Shown: positions 22,626 to 28,419 of the stretch, one piece after another
Layout: every line of letters starts with the position of its first letter
Numbering within the stretch: position 1 is the stretch's first letter
DNA from: Spirogloea muscicola
Taxonomy: Eukaryota; Streptophyta; Zygnematophyceae; Spirogloeales; Spirogloeaceae
Length of the DNA stretch: 28,419 nucleotides
Reading direction: 5' to 3'
NCBI GenBank assembly: GCA_009602725.1
Contig: WELB01000225.1
Span: 48,107 to 76,525, forward strand
The notes under the pieces: generated by a model
The model's input: only the letters and a program-made list of their open reading frames with translations
Database searches by the model: none
What the model was told of the DNA's origin: nothing
Program-made: the position numbers and the translations under genes

Positions 22626-22779
22626 GGAGCCGGACAACGTAGAGACCAGAGACAAGAGACTGCAGAGTGAACTAGGATGGAGGGAGGGCTCGGATGCTGA
22701 AGAAACAGCTCTTCAAATAGGCAGTGGCTGGGATGCTGGGACGAGGGTGCCTCCCGCTGGCAGGCTGCGCTGGCTGGCG

Positions 22780-22865
22780 AGGGAAGGTGCTCGCTCATAG
22801 AGAAGAGGGGCTGGGAAAGGCCAGCCCAAAAAGAATGGACAAGATCCAAAGAGCTAAAGGTGCCG
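22780..22865 (-). repeat. Minus-sense hairpin tail, subtype A (copy 5)
   Basis: Hairpin at 22807-22827 (GGGGCTGGGAAAGGCCAGCCC). It is preceded by GCTCGCTCATAGAGAAGA, the A-type end, and followed by AAAAAGAATGGACAAGATCC, the conserved inner flank. In sense orientation this is CATTCTTTTTGGGCTGGC, hairpin, CCCCTCTTCTCTATGAGCGAGC. Confidence 0.8.
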
Positions 22866-22975
22866 AAAGGAAAGGCTACACAGCTAGTCACGAGACGACG
22901 CAGATGGAAGGTTAGTTCCCACGAGTGAGCAACAGCAAGTCCGAGTAATTCGCAGCTGGGAAAGAGGCACGCCAC

Positions 22976-23457
22976 CTAGACTCCGGCAGTCACCACATCG
23001 GCGATGATGCGGGGACCTCCTCTGGGCGGGATGGCGACCAGGTCGGCGCCGCGGGTATGGAGCTGACCGCCCGCGCCCAGGGTGGATGGGCATGATGCAA
23101 CTGTTCTCCACGGCCACCGTGTAGCCCGCCTCCAAAAACACTCCATGCATGCCGTCCCGCAGGAGGTAGTGGGATCCGGTCCTCTCGCCCCCGTGCGCAC
23201 AGCGGAGCATGTGTGCAGCCAGCTCCGCAGCGTCGGCTGGGCGGGCTCCGCACTCACCTTGCAATACACCGACGAGGTAGGGAGGGAGGAGGCCCAGGAG
23301 CCGGTGGACGGCCGTCCTGAAGACCGCGTCGGGCATGGTTGGCGCAGCGTAGAGTGGGAGCGCAGTTTACCACGCCGCCGCCCCGGGGGAGGAGGCCGAG
23401 AGGAGCCGGGCACGCCCGCGAAGGTCGTGCTGAGGAAGGAGCTCCACCGTCTTGTCG
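22976..23457 (-). pseudogene. Non-LTR retrotransposon C-terminal remnant A (post-RT Cys/His and nuclease-like region)
   Basis: The minus strand reads VELLPQHDLRGRARLLSAS, PGAAAW, an in-frame TAA, then MPDAVFRTAVHRLLGLLP, HMLRCAHGGERTGSHYLLRD and EAGYTVAVE. One frameshift near 23050 follows, then RGADLVAIPPRGGPRIIADV and a stop at 22976. The order LLSASxPGAxAW, FRxAxxRxLGLP, HxxxC, RHxxLRD, G-x-x-V-x-x-E, (P/A)DLVA and DVV is that of the region after reverse transcriptase in many algal and protist LINE-type elements. That region has a Cys/His cluster and restriction-like-nuclease-type D...E...D spacing. The stop and the frameshift make it a dead fragment. The reverse transcriptase itself is absent. 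Confidence 0.75.
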
Positions 23458-23529
23458 AAGGGCCAACTTCTCCACCAACGCCATGTAGCGTGTCTACGCA
23501 CGCAGGTCTGGCCACAGAATTGCTCGCCC

Positions 23530-23686
23530 ACAGAAGAAGTGGCTCTTCCACTGGGGGCAAGGGCTGTGAAAGGCCAGCCCGAAAAGGTGACAAAGGTGCG
23601 AAGGGACTAAATGACAGAGGGGCCTAAAGCCACAATGACGGAGGGGCCTGAAGATGCTATGTCAGAACGGGTGGAAGATGGACCAT
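23530..23686 (-). repeat. Retroelement 3' UTR with hairpin tail, subtype B (copy 6)
   Basis: Hairpin at 23561-23580 (GGGCTGTGAAAGGCCAGCCC). In minus sense it follows directly after the stop of remnant B at 23687. The sequence between stop and hairpin (GGCCCCTC boxes, a CTGACAT-like stretch) recurs at 26721-26815 and 27533-27610 on the plus strand. The end after the hairpin, TTGCCCCCAGTGGAAGAGCCACTTCTTC, is subtype B. Confidence 0.8.
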
Positions 23687-24100
23687 TCAGTAGCTACGAG
23701 TGAGGAGCCTCAAATCCGACTGACTACCTGCCGGAAAACTATCCCCCTGACGAAAGCCAGAGGCTGCAGCGAGAGCACGGCCAGCGCACAGATGCAAGGC
23801 TTGGGCCATGGACCGCTGGAGGGACATTGAAAGTGGCATGCGATAAACCCTGGCAAACGAGCCAGCGGCGTTGAAGTCAGCCGGCTCATCTCGCCAGCGG
23901 GACACAGGGCCGCGCGCAAGCCTGGCTAGCAGGTCGAGCCACTGGGTCCCGAGAGCCCCGAGCACATCCACGGCCAGGGGTACGAACTCGTCTCTAGCCG
24001 GGTGATTAGCGGGTTTGGCCCATAGAGAAGAGGTAGGGGTGTGGGCGAGATGCACGAATGGGACGGCCTGCTCCGACAAGTCGGGGTGGGCCGCCAGGAG
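23687..24100 (-). pseudogene. Non-LTR retrotransposon C-terminal remnant B with natural stop
   Basis: The minus strand reads ARDEFVPLAVDVLGALGTQW, LDLLARLARGPVSRWRDEP, YRMPLSMSLQRSMAQALHLC, AGRALAAASGFRQGDSFPAG and SDLRLLTRSY, with stop TGA at 23687-23689. The pattern F(V)PLAxxxxGxxG followed by a helical end is typical of the extreme C-terminus of these LINE-type polyproteins. The same C-terminal peptide occurs in five further fragments in this window, fixing where the element's reading frame ends. It is open here but lacks all upstream domains, because another hairpin tail (24118-24180) interrupts it. Confidence 0.75.
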
Positions 24101-24117
24101 CCCATCACGGGCAGAGC

Positions 24118-24182
24118 GGAGAAGGGCTCGCCCATAGAGGATAGGGGCTGGGAAAAGCCAGCCCAAAAAAGAATGAGAGAGA
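24118..24182 (-). repeat. Minus-sense hairpin tail, subtype A (copy 7)
   Basis: Hairpin at 24144-24164 (GGGGCTGGGAAAAGCCAGCCC), with GGGCTCGCCCATAGAGGATA before it and AAAAAAGAATGAGAG after it on the plus strand. In minus sense it lies between remnant C and the start of remnant B, so remnant B probably continued from an older copy that this tail cut. Confidence 0.8.
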
Positions 24183-24227
24183 AGGCGCGTGGTGCGCATG
24201 AAATTGAAAGGGAGGCCACTTCTAGCC

Positions 24228-24943
24228 TTACAAATGTCCTGTCAACTGGGTAATGAGCTGGCGAAGGGGGACACTAACACCCCGAGTGAGCACATGCATA
24301 TCTGACAAGCCATACTGAGGAGCCAAACCACCGCCACAGAAGCCGTTAGCCTGGGCTAATGCACGACCAGCACATTGGTGTATCGCGAGTGCCTGGGAGC
24401 GCTGCAGACTCAAAGATAACCGCATTCTATAGCATGCAACGATGGCTTGCGGGACGCTAGAATGTCCTAAGCTACCCGCCCGACTACGTCGGCGGGCATC
24501 GACATGCAGTGCCAGGCGATGGAGGAGGGAAGACCACTTTGTTCCGTAGCCGCCTTACATGTCCATGGCGCATGGGAAGGAGTGGTCGCCCCGGGGTGGT
24601 CATCATAGTGCCTCTCCTTCTTCCTCTCCGCATGATGTGTCGCCCAACCTGGCACAGCCCCTGGTTGAAATGCGTCGATGAGAACGACGTCGAGGAGAAG
24701 ACGAGGCCCACAACTCCGGGGGGTGGCCACCACATCCAGACGCCTGACTTAAGGCCTGCCACGCTTCTGGAGTAATGGCATGATGCCTGGCACCTCCATG
24801 GCCGCATGATAACCTGCCTCGCGCATCAAGCCATACATAGCGTCTCTGAGAAGATTGTGGGGGGCATTAGGTTCACGTCCCTCGACACATCGAAGCATGT
24901 GAATGAAGAAAGTACGAGAAGGGGCCAGGAGCCAAAAGAAAGT
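24228..24943 (-). pseudogene. Non-LTR retrotransposon C-terminal remnant C (most extensive copy)
   Basis: The minus strand reads FFIHMLRCVEGREPNAPHNL, LRDAMYGLMREAGYHAAMEV, PGIMPLLQKRGRP, an in-frame TAA, then in the same frame RRLDVVATPRSCGPRLLLDV, VLIDAFQPGA and HHAERKKERHYDDHPG. After a frame change it ends LSLQRSQALAIHQCAGRALA ... LSDMHVLTRG. It overlaps remnant A (HMLRC to DVV) and remnant B (LQRS to LTR), which shows that A and B are parts of one protein. RRLDVVA...LLLDVV...AE(R)KK..Y matches a restriction-like-nuclease-type core of such elements. It lacks the reverse transcriptase, carries a stop and a frameshift, and abuts the inverted tail junction at 24944. Confidence 0.75.
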
Positions 24944-24975
24944 GCTCGCCCATAGAGAATCCTCAATGGGCGAGC
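24944..24975. repeat. Tail-to-tail junction forming a 10-bp palindrome
   Basis: GCTCGCCCAT (24944-24953) and ATGGGCGAGC (24966-24975) are exact reverse complements around 12 nt (AGAGAATCCTCA). Both arms are the terminal part of subtype A tails (ATAGAGAAT-type and CCTCAAT-type variants), without their GGGCTGGC hairpins. This looks like two tail ends joined head to head, i.e. a different structure from the usual hairpin. Confidence 0.75.
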
Positions 24976-25221
24976 CCTTCTCCCTCTGGAAGGGAGCTGG
25001 CCGGTCTCCACTTACAGCTGCCGCCCGCTTACAGGTGCGACCGGGAGCAGTTGCTGACGGGCGGGCTGCGCCCCGCCCTCCGCCGTCCATTGTAGGTCGG
25101 TAGCCTTCTTGTATTTTCTGGGGCTACGAGAGCTGTGGCAACTCCGGCACGGCCACCACCGACTGTAAGCCACGTGCGGTTGTTTGACTAAAGAGTCCAT
25201 AAGCCGCAGGCTCTTGGCCCA

Positions 25222-25400
25222 GATTCCTTTGGCTGGCCTCTCACAGCCATTGCCTTGCTTTGCAAGAGCTGTTTCTTTCTGGCCCTGGTGTACCGCGTGG
25301 GGCTTTTCAGAAACCTGCAGCGCGCTTTGGGTCTTGAAAGTGGCTTACCCAAAGGGGGCAAGGGCTGTGAACAGCCAGCCCGAAGGTTATTGACAAGGTC
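25222..25400. repeat. Converging pair of hairpin tails (copies 8 plus, 9 minus)
   Basis: Plus-sense hairpin 25231-25248 (GGCTGGCCTCTCACAGCC, then ATTGCCTTG...CTGTTTC) faces minus-sense hairpin 25362-25381 (GGGCTGTGAACAGCCAGCCC, with GGCTTACCCAAAGGGGGCAA before it). The two are imperfect inverted copies separated by about 80 bp. The minus one is the 3' tail of remnant D at 25450. Confidence 0.75.
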
Positions 25401-25449
25401 CGAAGGCGCCAAAAGCGCTTTCTCAGAGCTTGCCCGATATAAGAATCAC

Positions 25450-25640
25450 TTAGTGAACTCTAGTGAGGATCCGCAAATCAGAAAGACTAGCAGCCGGAAA
25501 GCAATCCCCCTGACGAAAGTCAGAGGCTGCAGCTAGAGCATGGCCAGCACGCAGATGCAAGGCGTGGGCCATGGACCGCTGGAGTCAAATAGGTAGGCGC
25601 AGACGAAAGACCTGCGCTAGCGAGCCAGAGCTAGCTCTTG
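25450..25640 (-). pseudogene. Non-LTR retrotransposon C-terminal remnant D
   Basis: The minus strand reads LQRSMAHALHLRAGHALAAA, SDFRQGDCFPAASLSDLRIL and TRVH, with stop TAA at 25450-25452. It is the same C-terminal peptide as remnant B. The DNA at 25490-25600 is a clear diverged direct copy of 23735-23835. Its 3' UTR and hairpin follow toward lower coordinates. Confidence 0.75.
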
Positions 25641-25747
25641 CATCTGTTGCAAGCCGTGCCCTGACTGCCGCCTGCGGCTATCATCAGGGGGACAGCTATC
25701 CGGCTGCTAGTATGTCCGGCTTGCGACTGCTAATTAGGAGTGACTGA
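25641..25747 (+). pseudogene. Non-LTR retrotransposon C-terminal remnant H, inverted against remnant D
   Basis: The plus strand reads SRALTAACGYHQGDSYPAAS and MSGLRLLIRSD, with stop TGA at 25745-25747, homologous to the AGRALAAASGFRQGDSFPAG...SDLRLLTRSY end. It diverges from remnant D with their 5' sides touching near 25640, so the two make an imperfect inverted repeat of about 100 bp per arm. Confidence 0.65.
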
Positions 25748-25934
25748 GCGGCCATCTCTGGTGATTGCTTGTTCTTTTATTGTGCTATCCGCGTCCATCT
25801 TTTTGGGGCTTGTCGTTCTTTTGTTGGGACCCTTTTCAAAGCTCACCCCCTTCTGAAGAGCTGCGACTCTATCTTTACTGAGCACTCATTTGTTGTAGCC
25901 CTTTGCGTAGCAGCAATCTGTGCTTTTTTTGCAG

Positions 25935-26130
25935 GGCCGCATTCAACCTGTCCACTCGTCTGGACTGGCACCTCTCAATGGCATTGTCCCTTTGGAGGAT
26001 CTTCTTGCTGCCAGCAACATCACGGCCCAGGGCCAGGCAGGGCCGGGCTCCAGGTCTCCTTTAGAGCGAAGCTTCTCCGAGCGACGCAGCTCCTTTACTT
26101 GGAGGAGAGATGTCCTTCCAGAAAGCGGCA
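25935..26130 (+). other. Unidentified exon-like open segment
   Basis: A pyrimidine-rich acceptor-like sequence (CTTTTTTTGCAG) ends at about 25934. It is followed by an open frame reading GRIQPVHSSGLAPLNGIVPL, EDLLAASNITAQGQAG and SPLERSFSERRSSFTWRR. Codon use and composition look protein-coding, and the frame continues into a hairpin tail at 26189. I recognise no domain. It may be a gene exon, a captured host fragment or part of an older mobile element. Confidence 0.3.
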
Positions 26131-26159
26131 CTGCCTGTGAAGAGGGAGAAGCTCTTGTC

Positions 26160-26530
26160 AAAGAAGAAGGCTCGCCCATAAAGAAAGAGGGGCTGGCAAA
26201 GCCAGCCCAAAAAGAATGGACAATGTCCAAAGCCGAAGAATGAGAAGCCGAGGAAGGACTCCTCTACTCTACCAATCACGACCAATCGCTCTTGTCAAAG
26301 GGGCTGATAGAAAGGAAGTAAAGAAGCTGTTACAAAGAAAGAAAGAAGTGGCACTCCCAATGGGGGCAAGGGCTGCGAAAAGCCAGCCCCACAAGTCCGA
26401 AGAAGGCGCGAGCCCAAGGTCCAAGGAAAAAAAAAAAAGGAAAGGAGTAACTTCTTCCAAGGGGGCGGGGGCTGTGAAAGTAAGCTCGAGGGCTGTCTAA
26501 ATGCCAAGCCTAGAACAGAATGAGTGTCTC
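26160..26530 (-). repeat. Three minus-sense hairpin tails in a row (copies 10, 11, 12)
   Basis: Copy 10 (subtype A) has its hairpin at 26189-26208 with the best stem in the window, GGGCTGGCAAAGCCAGCCC, preceded by GGCTCGCCCATAAAGAAAGA. Copy 11 (subtype B) has its hairpin at 26370-26389, preceded by AGTGGCACTCCCAATGGGGG. Copy 12 (about 26462-26510) is degenerate, with the hairpin arm broken (GGGGGCTGTGAAAGTAAGC). Short AAAG/GAAA-rich spacers separate them, consistent with repeated insertion of tails. Confidence 0.75.
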
Positions 26531-26639
26531 AAAAGATGAGGGCCTGTGTGGCCAAGTACAAAGGCAAGCACATTGACAAATCCTAGAAGAGGGAGGAGCC
26601 GCAGGCGGGGGCGGGTGATCGGACTCGGAGGCCTCATTC

Positions 26640-26860
26640 TCCTCCTTTCTGTGGCTGGCCAATCACAGCCATCGCCCTTCGAGGTGGAAGTTTCTGAGGC
26701 TACTCACTCGCACCTACTGAGTGACCCATCCTCCCCCTGTTCTGACAGCATCTTCCGGCCCCTTTGCAGCTGCTAATCACTTGTCGGCCCCTCCAAACCT
26801 TTGTCCATTCTTTTCGGGCTGGCCTTTCGCAGCCCTTGCCTTCATTGGGAGTGCCACTTT
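26640..26860 (+). repeat. Hairpin copy 13, then retroelement remnant E with 3' UTR and hairpin copy 14
   Basis: Copy 13 hairpin: 26653-26670 (GGCTGGCCAATCACAGCC). Remnant E then gives only the last residues, FLRLLTRTY, with stop TGA at 26718-26720. Its 3' UTR follows (GACCCATCCTCCCCCTGTTC, GGCCCCTTTGCAGC, GGCCCCTCCAAACCTTTGTC), then hairpin 26816-26835 and the subtype B end TTGGGAGTGCCAC. It is the cleanest case in which coding end, UTR and hairpin are contiguous on the plus strand. Confidence 0.75.
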
Positions 26861-26989
26861 TTCTTGGGCAACTGGTGGGAAGTTGTCGTCTTCAGCATCG
26901 CCGCCGCAGAGTCGTACGGCGGCGCGGTGAGCCCTGTCAGCGGGAACAGGGGGCGACCAGCCGACCGCCCGGTGAGCAAGCCACGTGGC

Positions 26990-27170
26990 AGCGACACAAC
27001 GAGCCGCTGCACGGGCGAGCCACTTGGCGGGGCCGCGCCGCCTCCACGTGGCTATGGTCCCCCCGCGGCGCGCGCCGGCAGCCCCGGGAGCCGGGGCGCG
27101 GGGGAACGCGGGCCGGCGCCGGCCGCAACCCCGGCCTGGGCGGCGGCTTGGGAAGACTTTCATTCTTGAC
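26990..27170. other. Very GC-rich block of unknown origin
   Basis: Composition rises sharply, with runs such as GCCCCGGGAGCCGGGGCGCG and repeated GGCGC/CCGGC. Open frames on both strands give only Pro/Arg/Ala/Gly-rich peptides. Because it precedes remnant F on the same strand, it may be degenerate upstream coding sequence of the GC-rich retroelement. No motif confirms this. Confidence 0.4.
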
Positions 27171-27194
27171 GCGGGGGGTTCGGAGAGGCGCCCT

Positions 27195-27380
27195 GCATGC
27201 TTCTTCTTTTTGATTGCTCTGCATCGCCCCGCTGGTCGCGCCCTTGCAGCAGCCTCTGGGTTGCGCAGCGGGGTTGCTCTTCCTCCCCCCGACACGGAGA
27301 GGGCGCCCTGCCTGCCTAGCCTTTTGGCTCCGTCATGAACACCTGTAAGCATCTGTGGCTGGCATTTCACACAGCCGACT
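27195..27380 (+). pseudogene. Non-LTR retrotransposon C-terminal remnant F with hairpin copy 15
   Basis: The plus strand reads LHRPAGRALAAASGLRSGVA, matching CAGRALAAASGFRQGD of remnant B, and then diverges. It is followed at 27357-27376 by a degenerate hairpin (GGCTGGCATTTCACACAGCC). Short and decayed. Confidence 0.55.
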
Positions 27381-27404
27381 CTTTCATATCAGCAGCCGCT
27401 TTCC

Positions 27405-27465
27405 GCATTCTTTTTGGGCTGGCTTTGCCAGCCCCTCTTCCCTAGGGGCGAGCCCTTTCTTTCTT
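27405..27465 (+). repeat. Plus-sense hairpin tail, subtype A (copy 16)
   Basis: CATTCTTTTTGGGCTGGC leads into hairpin 27416-27435 (GGGCTGGCTTTGCCAGCCCC), then TCTTCCCTAGGGGCGAGCCC and TTTCTTTCTTTCC. It is nearly identical to the reverse complement of copy 10 and close to the family consensus. The TTTC-rich run after GGGCGAGCCC may be the degenerate 3' tail. Confidence 0.85.
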
Positions 27466-27484
27466 TCCTCAGCTCATCTGACTT

Positions 27485-27625
27485 CCTACTGCTAGTCTGT
27501 CGGATCTGCGGCTCCTCACTCGTAACTACTGAGTGATCCATCCTCCCCCTGTGCTGACATGACATCTTCAGGCCCCTCTGTAGCAAAACATTTGTCGGCC
27601 CCCTCCGAACACTTGTTTTTGGGCT
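27485..27625 (+). pseudogene. Non-LTR retrotransposon remnant G: C-terminus, stop and 3' UTR, cut at the hairpin
   Basis: The plus strand reads SDLRLLTRNY with stop TGA at 27530-27532, followed by the conserved UTR (GATCCATCCTCCCCCTGTGC, GGCCCCTCTGTAGC, GGCCCCCTCCGAACACTTG). The hairpin begins (TTTTTGGGCTG, to about 27626) but its second arm is missing, replaced by unrelated sequence, so a later event broke the tail inside the stem. Confidence 0.7.
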
Positions 27626-27744
27626 GTAAGAACGTCGGACAAGATATCGATGAGCACGTCCTTCTCCAGCTGCCCACTTCCCCAGTAGCTGCTTTCTTTC
27701 TTTGTGGGCTTTGGTTTCTTAGCGCTTCCTCTGGCTTCCTCTGG

Positions 27745-27818
27745 CCCCCTTCTCGTTCTTTGTTCATTCTTTTTTGGGCTGGCTTGTCCAGCCCCTATCC
27801 TCAATGGGCGAGCCACTT
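27745..27818 (+). repeat. Plus-sense hairpin tail, subtype A (copy 17), left flank of the primase fragment
   Basis: TTCATTCTTTTTTGGGCTGG leads into hairpin 27776-27795 (GGGCTGGCTTGTCCAGCCCC), then TATCCTCAATGGGCGAGCCA and CTTCT. The sequence after CTTCT switches to primase coding sequence. It faces copy 18 across that fragment. Confidence 0.8.
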
Positions 27819-28080
27819 CTGACCCCGTCCTTGTGGTACCTGTACACCAGGTGCACTCCGCCGCTCGGCGTCTTGATAATCAGGGTATTGCAATGGTCGG
27901 ACTCATCGAAGTTGCTCTCCCAATAGACCACGCCGTCAACCTTGTCCGCATGGTCCTTTCGCGACGCATCCCGCCTGTCCAAGTCTGCCGCAATGTACTG
28001 AGGGCGCCCGGTCTGCCTAGCCTTTGGCTGACGGACACCATACGCGTCGTGTTGACCTGGTGGCGTCCACGCCGGGAGAA
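27816..28080 (-). pseudogene. Archaeo-eukaryotic primase (Prim-Pol) fragment
   Basis: The minus strand reads GRPQYIAADLDRRDASRKDH, ADKVDGVVYWESNFDESD and NTLIIKTPSGGVHLVYRYHK. In archaeo-eukaryotic primase/polymerases the active site has a hydrophobic-x-D-x-D motif (here AADLD) followed by s-x-H (here SGGVH, in the common context TPSGGxHxxY). Both are present at plausible spacing. Such domains replicate DNA in plasmids, large DNA viruses, virophages and Polinton-like elements, often fused to a D5-type helicase. Only about 85 residues survive: the rest of the domain, the third catalytic Asp and any helicase are missing, and both ends are cut by facing hairpin tails. It is therefore a non-functional captured fragment. 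Assignment rests on motifs only. Confidence 0.6.
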
Positions 28081-28165
28081 GAAGTGGCACTCCCAATGGG
28101 GGCAAGGGCTGCGAAAAGCCAGCCCAAAAAGAATTCACAAAGGTTCAGAGGGGCCTAAGAGCGCC
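28075..28165 (-). repeat. Minus-sense hairpin tail, subtype B (copy 18), right flank of the primase fragment
   Basis: AGAAGTGGCACTCCCAATGG is followed by GGGCAA, hairpin 28106-28125 (GGGCTGCGAAAAGCCAGCCC), AAAAAGAATTCACAAAGG and GAGGGGCC. It is almost identical to copy 11 (26345-26400). With copy 17 it forms an inverted pair around the primase fragment. Confidence 0.85.
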
Positions 28166-28419
28166 AGGCTCCGGGCCTCCCCCCGGGCGCCTTGCCGGCT
28201 GCCGAGCTCCTCCAGTCATCCTCCTCAAGCCTTTCTTCTGCCCCCGACCGTTGTGGCGCCCGGCGACGGCGACGGCGGCGGCTTCAGTCCTCCTCGCCGC
28301 CCCCGCCACCGCTGTGCCAGGCCCCGCGGCTCCCTTGGGCGCCCCCTCCTGCCACTGCTGCTGCTCCATACCTCTAGCAGCTTCTGAAACGGACGCAGGC
28401 CAGGCCGACAAGGCCCTCA
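28166..28419. other. GC-rich right edge, unassigned
   Basis: GC-rich and open in several frames. On the plus strand one frame stays open to the window edge and ends AASETDAGQADKAL. The minus strand gives an Ala/Gly/Arg-rich frame. It could be the first exon of a gene continuing to the right or low-complexity DNA; no domain is recognised. Confidence 0.25.

Noticed and set aside
25100-25180. Possible zinc-knuckle (CGNSGTATTDC) on the plus strand, suggesting a Gag-like protein.
   Set aside because: The Cys/His spacing is incomplete and a stop lies immediately upstream, so no reading frame supports it.
21936-28125. Regularly recurring hairpins as a CRISPR-like array or bacterial palindromic repeats.
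   Set aside because: Spacing is irregular, copies occur in both orientations and are diverged, and the context is a spliced eukaryotic gene plus LINE remnants.
22565-28138. Recurring peptide FWAGLSQPLPPLGVPLL in many short open frames, as a possible small protein family.
   Set aside because: It is only the translation of the hairpin DNA. It occurs in different contexts without starts or conserved ends, so the conservation is at the nucleic-acid level.

Overview
The window looks like nuclear DNA of a plant-lineage eukaryote, most likely a green alga. One gene with dozens of GT-AG introns fills the first 21 kb. Its spliced product closely resembles plant GCN1/ILITYHIA, and the rest is a repeat-rich intergenic region with degenerate retroelements. 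The species cannot be named from the sequence alone.

Region 1 (1-20883, + strand): GCN1, the large HEAT-repeat protein that sits on stalled or collided ribosomes and hands uncharged tRNA to the eIF2alpha kinase GCN2. It enters from the left edge, so the start codon is missing, and ends at TGA 20881-20883. I joined 57 exons by splice phase and family similarity. They total 7,608 coding nt (2,535 codons plus stop) with no internal stop. Four of the 56 introns fit only a GC donor (GC-AG), an unusually high share. The first 3.2 kb of exons is much more GC-rich and less conserved than the rest.

Region 2 (20884 to about 21930): 3' flank and intergenic DNA, with no gene recognised. A perfect 10-bp-stem palindrome lies at 21575-21602.

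Region 3 (about 21930-28419): a graveyard of nested retroelement pieces on both strands. At least eight remnants of the C-terminal end of one non-LTR (LINE-type) polyprotein are visible, and five of them reach a recognisable terminal motif (about SDLRLLTRxY, then stop) or a diverged form of it. Where the 3' sequence can be followed, it carries a GC-rich hairpin (GGGCTGGC-loop-GCCAGCCC). I count 18 hairpin copies in about 6.2 kb in two subtypes, most without any coding part, as expected of a 3' tail recognised by the element's own reverse transcriptase. No such hairpin was seen in the 13 kb of GCN1 introns.

Between two converging tails at about 27816-28080 lies a fragment of an archaeo-eukaryotic primase (Prim-Pol) on the minus strand, with the DxD and SGGxH motifs. 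Such primases are typical of large DNA viruses, virophages and related mobile elements, so this may be a captured piece of a viral or mobile replication gene. No complete gene other than the partial GCN1 is supported.
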